A stretch of DNA of 26,484 nt, taken from positions 1-26,484 of the forward strand of contig JBAZOO010000042.1 of assembly GCA_041648735.1 (NCBI GenBank), in the 5' to 3' direction. The notes under the pieces are model-generated. The model was given only the letters and a program-made list of their open reading frames with translations. It made no database searches and was not told where the DNA came from. The stretch comes from JBAZOO01 sp041648735 (GTDB taxonomy: Bacteria > Verrucomicrobiota > Lentisphaeria > Oligosphaerales > CAITYL01). Positions 1 through 9,326 of the stretch are shown one piece after another; position 1 is the first letter of the stretch, and each line of letters opens with the position of its first letter. The translations under genes were made by a program, and so were the position numbers.

Positions 1-1267
1 CGGGTGGGAGGTCGTGGCGGATGGTGCCGTCGTCGGTTTTGCCGGCGCGGCGGAGGAATTTGAGCAGTTCCTCCTCGACTTGGTTGGCGCGGTTGCGGGG
101 GAGGGTGCGGTGCGGGTCGCCGGCGACGGTGAACTCGGCGAGGCGCCAGGGCTGGGGGAGGGCGGCGGCGAAGCGGTCGCGGAGGGTGTGGAGTTCGACG
201 GCGCGTTGCGGGTTGCGGACGGGCTGGGGCGGGGTGCGGAGTTCGCAGCTTTGGGTTCCGGCGGTGAAGTTCCAGCGGAGGCTGCCGGTGGCGTCGGGGG
301 CGATGGTGACGCGGATGGTGTTCGGGGCGGTGTCCGCTTCGGCGGTTGGCGTTGGGGGTTCCGCGGATCCGGCGGGGCGGCCGGCGTCGCCGGTGAGGTT
401 GGCGCGGTTCCCTTCCAGGTAACCGGCGGTGAGGCGGCGGCCGGTGTAGGCGCCGAGGCGGTCGGCGGCGGCGCGGAGTTCGGGGGTGGCGCCGTGGTCC
501 AGCGCTTGGCGGTAGAGGCTGACGGCCTGGGCGACCCAGGCGGGCTGCTTGAGGCGGCCTTCGATCTTGAGGGCGGCGACGCCGGCCTCGGCGAGTTCCG
601 CGAGGTGGCCGAGGGCGCAGAGGTCGTGCATGGAGAGCGGCTTTTCCGGGGCGCCGCCGCCGATGCTCCAGGGGACGCGGCAGGGGCTGGTGCAGGCGCC
701 GCGGTTGCCGCCGCGGCCGCCGACCCAGCTTGAGAGGAGGCAGCGGCCGGAGCAGGAGAAGCAGAGGGCGCCTTGGACGAAGGCCTCGGTTTCAATGCCG
801 GGCACGGCGCTGGCGGCGCGGATTTCGGCCAGGGTCAGTTCGCGGGCGAGGACGACGCGGCGGAGGCCGAGGGCGGCGGCGGCGCGGACGCCGGCGGAGG
901 AGCTGATGGCGGCCTGGGTGCTGAAGTGGAACTCCAGTTCCGGGAAGAGGGGGAGGAGGGGGAGCAGGGCGGCGTCGCGCACGAGGACGGCGTCGGCGCC
1001 GGCGCGGCGGGCGAGTTCGAGGGTGCGGGCGGCCTGGCCGAGTTCGCGCTGGGCGAGGTCGATGTTGAGGGTCAGGTAGCCGCGGGCGTGGTGGTCGTGG
1101 AGGAAGCGGAGGGTGGGTGCGAGGGCGTCGGGGGCGAAGTTTTCGGCGCCACGGCGGGCGTTGAGCTGCTTGAGCCCGAAATAGACGGCGTCGGCGCCGG
1201 CGGCGACGGCGGCCTCGAGGGCGGCGGGCTGGCCGGCGGGGGCGAGGATTTCGGGTTTGCGGGGCAT
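1..1267 (-). CDS. U32-family peptidase / hydroxylase-like protein (partial, 3' end off the left edge)
   Basis: The reading frame starts at the ATG at 1267 (MPRKPEILAPAGQPAALEAA) and stays open to position 1, giving about 422 residues without a stop. The N-terminus has the U32 pattern: EILAPAG, then GADAVYFGLKQLNARRGAENF. A downstream segment, EAFVQGALCFSCSGRCLLSS, matches the U32 signature (E-x-F-x-x-G-x-L-C-x-S-x-S-G-x-C). Further Cys residues follow (GACTSPC), and SMHDLCALGHLAELAEAGVAALKIEGRLK is typical of the barrel's end. Family members include collagenase-like peptidases and enzymes of 23S rRNA cytidine or ubiquinone hydroxylation (RlhA, UbiU/V), many of which bind Fe-S through these Cys. 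Which subgroup this belongs to cannot be decided because the C-terminal part is missing. The upstream intergenic region carries inverted palindromic repeats. Confidence 0.9.
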   Translation of the reverse strand, partial: MPRKPEILAPAGQPAALEAAVAAGADAVYFGLKQLNARRGAENFAPDALAPTLRFLHDHHARGYLTLNIDLAQRELGQAARTLELARRAGADAVLVRDAALLPLLPLFPELEFHFSTQAAISSSAGVRAAAALGLRRVVLARELTLAEIRAASAVPGIETEAFVQGALCFSCSGRCLLSSWVGGRGGNRGACTSPCRVPWSIGGGAPEKPLSMHDLCALGHLAELAEAGVAALKIEGRLKQPAWVAQAVSLYRQALDHGATPELRAAADRLGAYTGRRLTAGYLEGNRANLTGDAGRPAGSAEPPTPTAEADTAPNTIRVTIAPDATGSLRWNFTAGTQSCELRTPPQPVRNPQRAVELHTLRDRFAAALPQPWRLAEFTVAGDPHRTLPRNRANQVEEELLKFLRRAGKTDDGTIRHDLPP

Positions 1268-1310
1268 GGGGGGGGAGGGGTAAACTGTAAGCGGTAAGCG
1301 GTGGGAGGAA

Positions 1311-1528
1311 GGCCCCGGAGGGGCCTGGGTATAAAGCCCCCGGCGTTAGCCGGGGGTTTGGTTTCCGCATTGTGGAGTTGCGCCCCAACGGGGCGCGAGT
1401 GATGGCCGTTCGAAAAAGGGTGGAAAGAAAAAAAGGGGCTCGCGCCCCGCTGGGGCGCAATCGAATGGATGGATCGCCAGACCCCCGGCTGAAAGCCGGG
1501 GGCTTTAGGCTTCGGCCCCGCTGGGGCC
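1311..1528. repeat. Inverted pair of a three-hairpin palindromic unit
   Basis: Six GC-rich hairpins lie in mirror order. Left copy: GGCCCC/GGGGCC (1311-1325), CCCCCGGC/GCCGGGGG (1337-1356), GCGCCCC/GGGGCGC (1380-1396). Right copy, reversed: GCGCCCC/GGGGCGC (1442-1458), CCCCCGGC/GCCGGGGG (1482-1502), GGCCCC/GGGGCC (1514-1528). The spacers also correspond: TAAAGC precedes the second hairpin and TTGCGCCCC begins the third in both copies when one is reverse-complemented. The loops differ between copies (GTTA against TTTCA, AAC against AGC), so the stems are conserved while the loops have drifted. It fills the gap between the ftsK stop and the U32 start. The arrangement resembles REP/BIME elements mobilised by RAYT transposases, but no RAYT gene is in the window. 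Confidence 0.8.
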
Positions 1529-1580
1529 GGGCAACGGCGTCGGCAATGGCTGGGGGCTGCGGGGGGTGGGCGCGGCGGGA

Positions 1581-1616
1581 ATGGACGGTATGGACAGTAT
1601 GGACGGTATGGCCGGG
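1581..1616. repeat. 9-bp tandem repeat (ATGGACGGT type)
   Basis: Four 9-bp units in a row: ATGGACGGT, ATGGACAGT, ATGGACGGT and the diverged ATGGCCGGG. The array lies 30 bases past the ftsK stop codon, just beyond the palindromic unit. No coding frame of neighbouring genes covers it. Confidence 0.75.
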
Positions 1617-1646
1617 CTCGTGGGGGCAGCCACCGAGTTTCGAGTT

Positions 1647-4004
1647 TCAGGTGTCCTTCCAGGGGCCGGCGTCGTCTTCGACGGGCGGGGCGTAGGGGTC
1701 GTCGTCGGCGAAGGGGTCGGGGGTGGTGGCGGCGGGGGTGCGGGGGCTGGCGGGCTTGCCGCCGCCGCCGGGTGGTGGCGTTTCGAGGAGGATTTCGCGG
1801 GGGGCGGCGCCGATTTGGGGGCCGACGACGCCGCGTTGTTCGAGGATTTCCATGAGGGTTGCGGCCTTGTTGTAGCCGATGCCGAGGCGGCGCTGGACGT
1901 AGCTGGTGGTGGCGCGTTTGTCGCGGAGGATGACTTCGATGGCCTGTTCGATGAGGGCCTCGTCGCCGGCGTCGAGGGTTTCACCGCCGGCGCCGCCGGC
2001 GCCGCCGCTGGCGGGGGCCTTGAAGACGTCGGGCTCGAACTGCTGGGGCGCCTGGGCGGCGCAGGCGGCGACGATCCGTTCGATCTCAGGGTCGGCGACG
2101 TAGGCGCTCTGGATGCGTTCGAGCTTGGCGGCGCCTGGGGGGCGGAAGAGCATGTCGCCGCGGCCGAGGAGGGTTTCGGCGCCCTTGCCGTCGAGGATGG
2201 TGCGGGAATCGATGTAGGAGGTGACTTGGAAGGCAATGCGGGTGGGGAAGTTGGCCTTGATCACGCCGGTGATGACGTCAACGCTGGGGCGCTGGGTGGC
2301 GACGATGGTGTGGATGCCGACGGCGCGGGATTTCTGGGCGATGCGGGCGAGGGCGTTTTCGACGTCGCCCTTGGCGGTCATCATGATGTCGGCGAGTTCG
2401 TCGAGGATGATGACGATGAAGGGGAGTCGTTGGGGGATGGGGTTGCCGCCGTCGTCGAGGATGGGTTCAGGGGTTGGCTGGCGGTTGTTGAACGATTCCA
2501 GGTTGCGGGCGCCGGCCTTGGCGAGGAGCTGGTAGCGGCGTTCCATTTCGCGGATGGCCCAGTTGAGGGCGAGGGGGACCTTGGTGACGTCGGAGATGAC
2601 GGGGGTGATGAGGTGTGGCAGGGGCTGGTAGGCGCAGAGTTCGACGACCTTGGGGTCGACCAGCATCAGGCGCAGTTCGTCGGGGGTGAAGCGCATGAGC
2701 AGGGAGACGATGAGGGCGTTGATGCAGACCGACTTGCCGGAGCCGGTGGCGCCGGCGATGAGGAGGTGGGGGGCGCGGGCGAGGTCGGTGACGACGACGC
2801 CGCCGGCGATGTTGCGGCCGAGAAGGAGGGGGAGGGCGGCCTGGGTGTCGCGCCAGGCGGGGGTTTCCATGATGCCGCGGAGGCTGACGATGGCGGCCTT
2901 GGAGTTGGGCACTTCGATGCCGACGGTGTTGCGGCCAGGGATGGGGGCGAGGACGCGGAGGCTTTCCGCGCTCAGGTTCATGGTGAAGTTGCTGGCGTAG
3001 GAGGCGATGCGTTCGACGCGGACGCCGGGGGCTGGGGCGATTTCGAAGAGGGTGACGCGGGGGCCGCAGGTGGCGTCGCCGACGCGGGCGTCGATGCTGA
3101 AGCTGTCGAGGGTCTGCTGGATGATCTGCTTCTTCTCCTCGACTTCCGCCGGGTCGGCGGCGGTTTCGCGGTCCTGGTGGGGGTTGAGCAGTTCGACGCC
3201 GGGCAGGGCATAGGGGCCGCCGGGTCGGGGTGGCGGTGCTGGCCGGGCGGGGTTGGCGGTGGCGGTTGGTGGGTCGGCGGGGGTGAAGATCGGCAATTCC
3301 GCGTCCGCCGGCGGCGGTGGACGGCGGGGGGGGAGCTTGCGGATGGCGGGGGCGTCCGGCACCTGGATGCGGTCGGTCGGGGGGCCGGCCAGGCGCCGGG
3401 CCTGGCGTTGGCGCCAGGCGGCGCGGGCGAGGCCGTGCCAGTCGTAGAGCCAGATGACCCAGAGGCCGATGCCGACCAGGGCCGCGCCGACGAGGTTGTT
3501 GCCCACGGGGTTGAGGACCAGCTTCATCCAGCCCCGTTCCGGGTCGCAGAGGCGTTGGCCGAGCACGCCGCCGGTGGTGCGGGCGATGTTGAAATGGTCG
3601 GCGGCGGGCGCCAGCAGGTCTGGCCAACTGCTGAAGGCCATGCAGAGCCCCAAGGTGAGGAGGCCGAAGGCGATCGGGTAGTCCCAGCCAAGGGGGCGGA
3701 CGTGGGGGCCGCCGGTGAAGCGCCGGAAGGCGGCCAAGGCGGCCAGGGGCGCCACGAGCAGGCTGCTGAAGCCGAAGGCCAGGAGGAGGGCGCGGGAGAT
3801 GCGGGCGCCGGCGTAGCCGAGCCAGTTCTGGAGGATGGGGGTGGTGGCCGGGCCGCCGCCATCCAGGATGAGCAGGTCCCGGTTGTCGTAGGAGAGCAGG
3901 GCGAGGAAGCAGAATCCCGCGAAAGCCAGGGGGATGAGGTAGCGGAAGTTGCGGATGGGGATTCCGGTGGTGGTGGCGGCCGGGGGTGTGGAGGGTGCGC
4001 TCAT
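1647..4004 (-). CDS. ftsK: DNA translocase FtsK/SpoIIIE
   Basis: Predicted 785-residue membrane-anchored DNA pump that coordinates chromosome segregation and dimer resolution with septation. I chose the ATG at 4004 (MSAPSTPPAATTTGIPIRN); the frame is open further upstream, but that part covers the leader repeats and has no other plausible start. Hydrophobic segments in about the first 190 residues fit the four-helix FtsK anchor. A Pro-rich linker (about 205-270) follows, shorter than in E. coli FtsK. The motor has Walker A GATGSGKS, with the Lys at residue 424, and Walker B PFIVIILDELADIM. The C-terminal gamma winged helix, which reads KOPS and contacts XerD, is present (DKRATTSYVQRRLGIGYNKA). 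The gene stands alone, with a short tandem repeat in its 5' leader. Confidence 0.96.
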   Translation of the reverse strand: MSAPSTPPAATTTGIPIRNFRYLIPLAFAGFCFLALLSYDNRDLLILDGGGPATTPILQNWLGYAGARISRALLLAFGFSSLLVAPLAALAAFRRFTGGPHVRPLGWDYPIAFGLLTLGLCMAFSSWPDLLAPAADHFNIARTTGGVLGQRLCDPERGWMKLVLNPVGNNLVGAALVGIGLWVIWLYDWHGLARAAWRQRQARRLAGPPTDRIQVPDAPAIRKLPPRRPPPPADAELPIFTPADPPTATANPARPAPPPRPGGPYALPGVELLNPHQDRETAADPAEVEEKKQIIQQTLDSFSIDARVGDATCGPRVTLFEIAPAPGVRVERIASYASNFTMNLSAESLRVLAPIPGRNTVGIEVPNSKAAIVSLRGIMETPAWRDTQAALPLLLGRNIAGGVVVTDLARAPHLLIAGATGSGKSVCINALIVSLLMRFTPDELRLMLVDPKVVELCAYQPLPHLITPVISDVTKVPLALNWAIREMERRYQLLAKAGARNLESFNNRQPTPEPILDDGGNPIPQRLPFIVIILDELADIMMTAKGDVENALARIAQKSRAVGIHTIVATQRPSVDVITGVIKANFPTRIAFQVTSYIDSRTILDGKGAETLLGRGDMLFRPPGAAKLERIQSAYVADPEIERIVAACAAQAPQQFEPDVFKAPASGGAGGAGGETLDAGDEALIEQAIEVILRDKRATTSYVQRRLGIGYNKAATLMEILEQRGVVGPQIGAAPREILLETPPPGGGGKPASPRTPAATTPDPFADDDPYAPPVEDDAGPWKDT

Positions 4005-4043
4005 GGCGGCGGGGGTGGGGGAGGGGCCGATGGTTCGGAACTT

Positions 4044-4079
4044 ATGAGTCTCATAAGACTTATAGGACTTAAGGGACTT
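4044..4079. repeat. 9-bp tandem repeat in the ftsK leader (ATAAGACTT type)
   Basis: Four consecutive 9-bp units on the + strand: ATGAGTCTC, ATAAGACTT, ATAGGACTT, AAGGGACTT. On the ftsK sense strand this reads as repeated AAGTCYTAT. It lies between the putative ftsK -10 element and the ATG, so it would be transcribed as 5' UTR. The period equals that of the minisatellite at 1581 but the unit differs. Confidence 0.75.
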
Positions 4080-4092
4080 CCTTGAACTTCGG

Positions 4093-4098
4093 AATATA
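4093..4098 (-). promoter_or_regulatory. Candidate -10 element for ftsK
   Basis: TATATT on the minus strand in the context GCTATATTCC, 89 bases upstream of the ftsK ATG. The same ten-base context occurs upstream of pheS at 13964-13969. No convincing -35 hexamer is visible, so the call rests on the AT-rich hexamer in a GC-rich background and on its position. Confidence 0.35.
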
Positions 4099-4327
4099 GC
4101 ACCGGAAGCGGGTTGGTCCGGCCGGGGCCCGGGCTTGGCCGGGGGGCAGAAAGGATTGCCTTTCCGGCCCCACCGGCTACAGTCTGGCTGCGCTGGCAAT
4201 GGCTAGTGACCTGTAAAACTGAAACCTTTCGAAGTTCATCTTCTCATGAATGGATCAGGCTAGGGTGCGGATGGGTTCGGGGTGCAACTGGATGCCGGCC
4301 ACCGGCAGCGGCGGGCGAGGGCAAGCT

Positions 4328-5581
4328 ATGGCGGAAGTGTACAAGCATGGCCGCGGCAACTGGACCATGAACCGCATCGAACAGTTTGCGGGGATTGCGG
4401 TGGTGGCGTTGCTGGTCCTGGGATGCCTGATGGTGGTGCGCCCATTCCTTTCCAGCCTGCTGTGGGCGGGGGTGCTGTGCTATTCCACCTGGCCGGTGTT
4501 TGCCTGGCTGAACCGGCTGTTCCGGGGGCGACGGAGCTTGGCGGCGACGGTCATGGTCGGATTGACGGCCCTGGTCCTGGTGGCGCCGTTCGTGGTGGTC
4601 GGGATTTCCCTGAAGGAGAGCGTGCGCCACGTCAGCGGCAAGGTGGAGCGGCTGCTGGAGGAAGGGGTGCCGCCGCCGCCGGCCTGGCTTTCCCGCATTC
4701 CCGTGGTTGGCGACGATTTGCATTCCTTTTGGGCGGAACAGGTTGCCGGGAGTGGGAAGGCGGCCGGGATTCCCCCGGGGCCGGATGTCAGCGGTGAGGA
4801 GGGGCTGCCCGCGGCGGCGGCCCTCCCGCCCAACGGCCGCGCCGGCGCCGGCCGGGCGCCGCCGGCTTATTCCCTGCGCAACCAGCTTCAGCAGTGGCTG
4901 CTTGATTCCCGCGGCTGGCTTCTCCACCGCGGCGTGGATTTCGGCCAGGCGTTGCTGCAAGGGGTGGTGCAGCTTTCGATGAGCGTGTTCATCGCCTTCT
5001 TTTTCTTCCGGGACGGTGAGCGGGTCGTCTCGCTGCTGGCCAGCAGCATCACCCGCATCGCCGGCGACCAGACCCAGCATTATCTGCTGGTGGTGGGCAA
5101 GACGGTCCGCGGGGTGGTCTATGGGATTCTCGGCACCGCCCTGGCCCAGGGGCTGGTGGCGGCCCTGGGTTTTTTCATTGTCGGGGCGCCCTCGCCGATG
5201 CTCCTGGGGGTGGTGACTTTCTTCCTGTCGCTGCTGATTCCGGTGGGGCCGCCGCTGGTGTGGGTGCCGGTGGTGCTGTGGCTGCTCTCCGAAGGGCGGA
5301 TGGGTGCCGCCGTGTTCATGGGGATCTACGGTGCCTTGGGGATCAGCGGCGTGGACAACGTGGTCCGGCCCTACATCATCAGCCGGGGCACCAACCTGCC
5401 GTTCATCCTGGTCTTCATCGGGGTGGTTGGCGGGGTGATGACCTTCGGCTTCATCGGCTTCTTCCTCGGGCCGGTGTTGCTGGTGATGGGCTACTGCCTG
5501 CTCAATGAATGGGTGGCGGTGCGCCAGCAGCAAGGTGGCGGGGGGCTGTTCCCGGCAACGCCCCCCGATCCGGCTGGATGA
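4328..5581 (+). CDS. AI-2E family (PerM/YdiK-type) transporter
   Basis: A 417-residue polytopic membrane protein. I chose the ATG at 4328 (MAEVYKHGRGNW) because GAGGG lies a few bases upstream; an internal ATG at 4367 has no ribosome-binding site. The profile is that of the AI-2E transporter family: two or three N-terminal helices (AVVALLVLGCLMVVRPFLSS), a soluble middle part with a Pro/Gly/Ala-rich stretch (about 110-175), and a C-terminal block of helices with the conserved motifs FRDGERV and SGVDNVVRPYIISRGTNLP. Members export AI-2, act as Na+/H+ antiporters or are uncharacterised, so the substrate cannot be assigned. The gene is convergent with the malic enzyme, with only 16 bases between the two stops. 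Confidence 0.85.
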   Translation: MAEVYKHGRGNWTMNRIEQFAGIAVVALLVLGCLMVVRPFLSSLLWAGVLCYSTWPVFAWLNRLFRGRRSLAATVMVGLTALVLVAPFVVVGISLKESVRHVSGKVERLLEEGVPPPPAWLSRIPVVGDDLHSFWAEQVAGSGKAAGIPPGPDVSGEEGLPAAAALPPNGRAGAGRAPPAYSLRNQLQQWLLDSRGWLLHRGVDFGQALLQGVVQLSMSVFIAFFFFRDGERVVSLLASSITRIAGDQTQHYLLVVGKTVRGVVYGILGTALAQGLVAALGFFIVGAPSPMLLGVVTFFLSLLIPVGPPLVWVPVVLWLLSEGRMGAAVFMGIYGALGISGVDNVVRPYIISRGTNLPFILVFIGVVGGVMTFGFIGFFLGPVLLVMGYCLLNEWVAVRQQQGGGGLFPATPPDPAG

Positions 5582-5597
5582 TCCGGCCGCGGTTGGC

Positions 5598-6932
<1,335 letters not shown>

Positions 6933-6982
6933 GGGGCGTCCTTCCTTGCCTGGTTCACGTTGCATCACGGGTTTGAGGCGGT

Positions 6983-6988
6983 ACTATA
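6983..6988 (-). promoter_or_regulatory. Candidate -10 element for the malic enzyme gene
   Basis: TATAGT on the minus strand, 50 bases upstream of the preferred GTG start. An identical hexamer lies upstream of the TPP riboswitch at 16055. The implied transcript start near 6976 leaves room for the AAGGAAGGA ribosome-binding site of the GTG start and little room for one before the alternative ATG at 6965. No clear -35 is seen. Confidence 0.35.
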
Positions 6989-7055
6989 CCATCGGCGGCG
7001 CCGGTTGGCGGCGCCTTTCCCGAAAGTGGCGGCGGGCACCGGCGGAACCGGACTC

Positions 7056-7811
7056 ATGAACCTTGTCCCCTCTTTTTTCCTCTTTTCCGTGCTGGCGGTG
7101 GCGCCGGTGATGCTGCGGGCCGCGGCCGACGGGCCGGTGCCGGCGGCGGCGGCCAGCGCCGGCCAGTTGCTGGAGGCGGCGCGGCGGCCGTTCCTGGAGC
7201 CTGAGTGGTGCCGGTTCCGGGGGGAGATCCAATGGCGCGGCGCCCGGGGGCGGTTCCAGGGGCCGCTGGCGTTGGCCATGCGGCTGGCGCCCGACCGGCT
7301 GGAAGCGGAGCTGGTGCTGGGGGACGGGGACGGGCAGCTCTCGCGGGTCGTCCAGGAATACCGGCCGGCGCCGGAGCTGCCGATGGTGGCCTTGACCTTG
7401 CCGGAAGTGGCGCCGGGCGCGGTCACCCTGCGGACGATGGGAGTCGAGCCGGATGACCTGACCTTCAGCTTCCTCTACTGGAAGCTGGCCCAGGAACTGC
7501 CGGGCGAGAGCATCCGCGGCCAGCCCTGCCGGGTGCTGGAGCTGGTGCATCCCCAGCGGCTGGAGAAGGTCCGCGCCTGGCTCCACGGCGAGTATGCCTT
7601 CCCCTTGCGCGTGCAATGGTTCCTGCCCGGCGAGAGCCTGTACAACCGCCAGCTCGAGTTCACCGACTTCAAGCGCGACGGCGCCTTCTGGTATCCGACG
7701 GGCATCCGCCTGGCTGGGCCGGAGTGGCGCACGCGCATCCAGTTCCAGGCGGCGGCGATCGCCTCGCCGGCCGTCACGCCCGAGCCGCCGGACCTGTTCC
7801 GGAAGCCGTGA
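7056..7811 (+). CDS. Outer-membrane lipoprotein-sorting-like protein (LolA-like fold), exported
   Basis: A 251-residue protein starting at the ATG at 7056 with a signal peptide (MNLVPSFFLFSVLAVAPVML, likely cut near RAAA/D). The mature part is a run of beta strands with the signposts of periplasmic proteins annotated as outer-membrane lipoprotein-sorting proteins: FRGEIQWRG, FLYWKLAQELPGESIRGQPC, then LHGEYAFPLRVQWF and FKRDGAFWYPTGIRLAG. These strands fit the open beta-barrel fold of LolA/LolB/DUF relatives. It is not the canonical LolA and its ligand is unknown. It leads a + strand run with the next three genes (gaps of 48, 72 and 72 bases). Confidence 0.7.
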   Translation: MNLVPSFFLFSVLAVAPVMLRAAADGPVPAAAASAGQLLEAARRPFLEPEWCRFRGEIQWRGARGRFQGPLALAMRLAPDRLEAELVLGDGDGQLSRVVQEYRPAPELPMVALTLPEVAPGAVTLRTMGVEPDDLTFSFLYWKLAQELPGESIRGQPCRVLELVHPQRLEKVRAWLHGEYAFPLRVQWFLPGESLYNRQLEFTDFKRDGAFWYPTGIRLAGPEWRTRIQFQAAAIASPAVTPEPPDLFRKP

Positions 7812-7859
7812 CTGCCCGCCGCCCGCGAGTTCAACCGTTCCCCTTCCCGGCATGGGCAG

Positions 7860-8465
7860 ATGAAGTTCCCCTTTGGCAAGCACAAACACCGTCCCAGCGG
7901 CGTGATCCAAGTGAAGCTGCGGGAGGTGGCGCAGCTTTTCAACTCCATGGATCCGGCGCCGTTCATCGAAAAGGACTTGGACGACGACGCCTGGTCCTTC
8001 ATCGAAGGGCGGGCCAGCGACTTCCCCACGGCCACGCCGCTGCTGCTGGTGATCCATTTGGCGAAAGCCCCCGGCGACCCCCGGGCCCAGCAGACGGTCG
8101 AAGCCGCCATCCAGAACTTCTTCCGCAACCGGGCGCGGCAGGCGAAGCGGGACTTGAACCAGCTTTTGCGCGACGGCCGGACGAGCCTGGCCGTCGGCGG
8201 CGCCTTCCTCGCCCTCTGCCTGGCGGCGGCGCGGCTGGTGCAACGGTTGTGGCCCGAGGCCGGGATGACCCCGTGGGCGGCGGAGGGGCTGACCATCGGT
8301 GGCTGGGTGGCGATGTGGCGGCCGCTGGAAATCCACCTCTATGGCTGGTGGCCGCTCCTGCGCCGGCTGCGCATCCTTTTCAAGCTCAGCCGGATCCGGG
8401 TTCGCATCCGGGTGCGGCCGCCAGGGCGTGGCGCCGGTGAGCCGGCGGTGGCGGAGGGGATCTGA
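7860..8465 (+). CDS. Hypothetical membrane protein upstream of rnc
   Basis: A 201-residue protein with no family I can name. The N-terminal half is soluble and acidic, with the segments VKLREVAQLFNSMDPAPF and EKDLDDDAWSFIEGRASDF. The C-terminal half has one clear hydrophobic helix (SLAVGGAFLALCLAAARLV, about residues 107-126) and a second, Trp-rich membrane-associated stretch (GGWVAMWRPLEIHLYGWW). The tail is strongly basic (RIRVRIRVRPPGRG). The ATG at 7860 is the only reasonable start, with no strong ribosome-binding site before it. The NSMDPSPF-EKDLD style motif suggests a conserved family. The frame is real because it fits the local codon pattern and tight spacing. Confidence 0.72.
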   Translation: MKFPFGKHKHRPSGVIQVKLREVAQLFNSMDPAPFIEKDLDDDAWSFIEGRASDFPTATPLLLVIHLAKAPGDPRAQQTVEAAIQNFFRNRARQAKRDLNQLLRDGRTSLAVGGAFLALCLAAARLVQRLWPEAGMTPWAAEGLTIGGWVAMWRPLEIHLYGWWPLLRRLRILFKLSRIRVRIRVRPPGRGAGEPAVAEGI

Positions 8466-8470
8466 AGTTC

Positions 8471-8510
8471 GATTGGCGATTGGCGAATGGGGATGCGGAA
8501 ATCCCGCATC
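8471..8510. repeat. 7-bp direct repeats and short hairpin before rnc
   Basis: GATTGGC, GATTGGC, GAATGGG and GATGCGG follow one another with a 7-bp period (8471-8498). The last unit starts a 7-bp hairpin, GATGCGG/CCGCATC (8492-8510). The core CGGAAATCCCGC recurs in the pheS leader near 13862, so it may belong to a dispersed intergenic family. Confidence 0.5.
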
Positions 8511-8537
8511 TGCATTCAACGGGAAAGGTGGCGTGGC

Positions 8538-9254
8538 GTGGCGAAACCGGACATGCGTGAACTGGAGGCGGAGCTGGGCTATCGTTTCGGCCAGGGCCTT
8601 TGGCTGGCGGAGGCGATGACCCACCCTTCCTATCGGGCCGAGCACGGCCGGGTGGAGCGCGACAACCAGCGGCTGGAGTTCCTGGGCGACGCCGTGCTCC
8701 AGCTCATCGCCACCGACTTCCTCTTCCGCCGCTATCCCGACTTGGAGGAGGGGCCGCTCACCCGCCTGCGCTCCCTGATCACCAGCGAGCCGGCCCTGGC
8801 CCGGTTCGCGGCCCACCTGGGGCTGGGGCGTTTCCTGCTGCTCGGCAAGGGGGAGCGTCACAGCGGCGGCGAAGAGCGCGCCTCCAATTTGGCGGACGCC
8901 TTCGAGGCGCTCCTCGGCGCGCTTTACCTGGACGGGGGATTGCCGGCGGCCACGGCCGTGCTTGACCGGGCGGTGACGGCGATCATGCCCGATCCGCTCC
9001 AGGCCTTGGCGGCGGAGAACCCGAAGGGGCGTCTCCAGGAGCTGACCCAGGAACGGCAGGGGGCGGCGCCCGTCTACGAGGTGCTCGCCGTCACCGGGCC
9101 GGAGCATGAGCCGCAGTTCGAGGTGGCGGTGAAGTTGGAGGGGGAGACGGTGGCGGTTGCCCGCGCCGGCAACCGCCGGCTGGCGGAGAAGGAGGCGGCG
9201 CGCCTGGCCCTGGAACGGTTGGCGGCGGCGGCGGCGGGCGGCGAAAGCGGCTGA
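8538..9254 (+). CDS. rnc: Ribonuclease III
   Basis: Double-strand-specific endoribonuclease for rRNA and mRNA processing; 238 residues with the GTG start at 8538, which has AAAGGTGG upstream. An ATG 15 bases further (MRELEAELGYRF) is the alternative, and an upstream ATG at 8487 lies inside the repeat and is less likely. The catalytic signature DNQRLEFLGDAVLQ holds the first acidic pair (E47, D51); the second is in NLADAFEALLGALYLDGG (D120, E123). All expected metal ligands are therefore present. A C-terminal dsRNA-binding domain begins near NPKGRLQELTQERQG and ends with AGNRRLAEKEAARLALE. The order rnc then dapF, 72 bases apart, suggests a shared transcript. Confidence 0.96.
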   Translation: MAKPDMRELEAELGYRFGQGLWLAEAMTHPSYRAEHGRVERDNQRLEFLGDAVLQLIATDFLFRRYPDLEEGPLTRLRSLITSEPALARFAAHLGLGRFLLLGKGERHSGGEERASNLADAFEALLGALYLDGGLPAATAVLDRAVTAIMPDPLQALAAENPKGRLQELTQERQGAAPVYEVLAVTGPEHEPQFEVAVKLEGETVAVARAGNRRLAEKEAARLALERLAAAAAGGESG

Positions 9255-9326
9255 GGTCACCCGCCTGGGCGGCAGGATTGGCGGATCAACCCGGAGCGGC
9301 TATCCGGATGCAGGGAGATAGGGAAC

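Noticed and set aside
1566..4085. 839-codon + strand open frame antisense to ftsK
   Set aside because: Its product is low-complexity Gly/Ala/Asp/Glu without domains, while the opposite strand encodes a complete FtsK. Long antisense frames are expected where GC at third positions is very high.
6984..9260. 758-codon minus strand open frame opposite the LolA-like, hypothetical and rnc genes
   Set aside because: The product is Arg/Pro/His-rich without structure, and it crosses three well-supported genes and their gaps.
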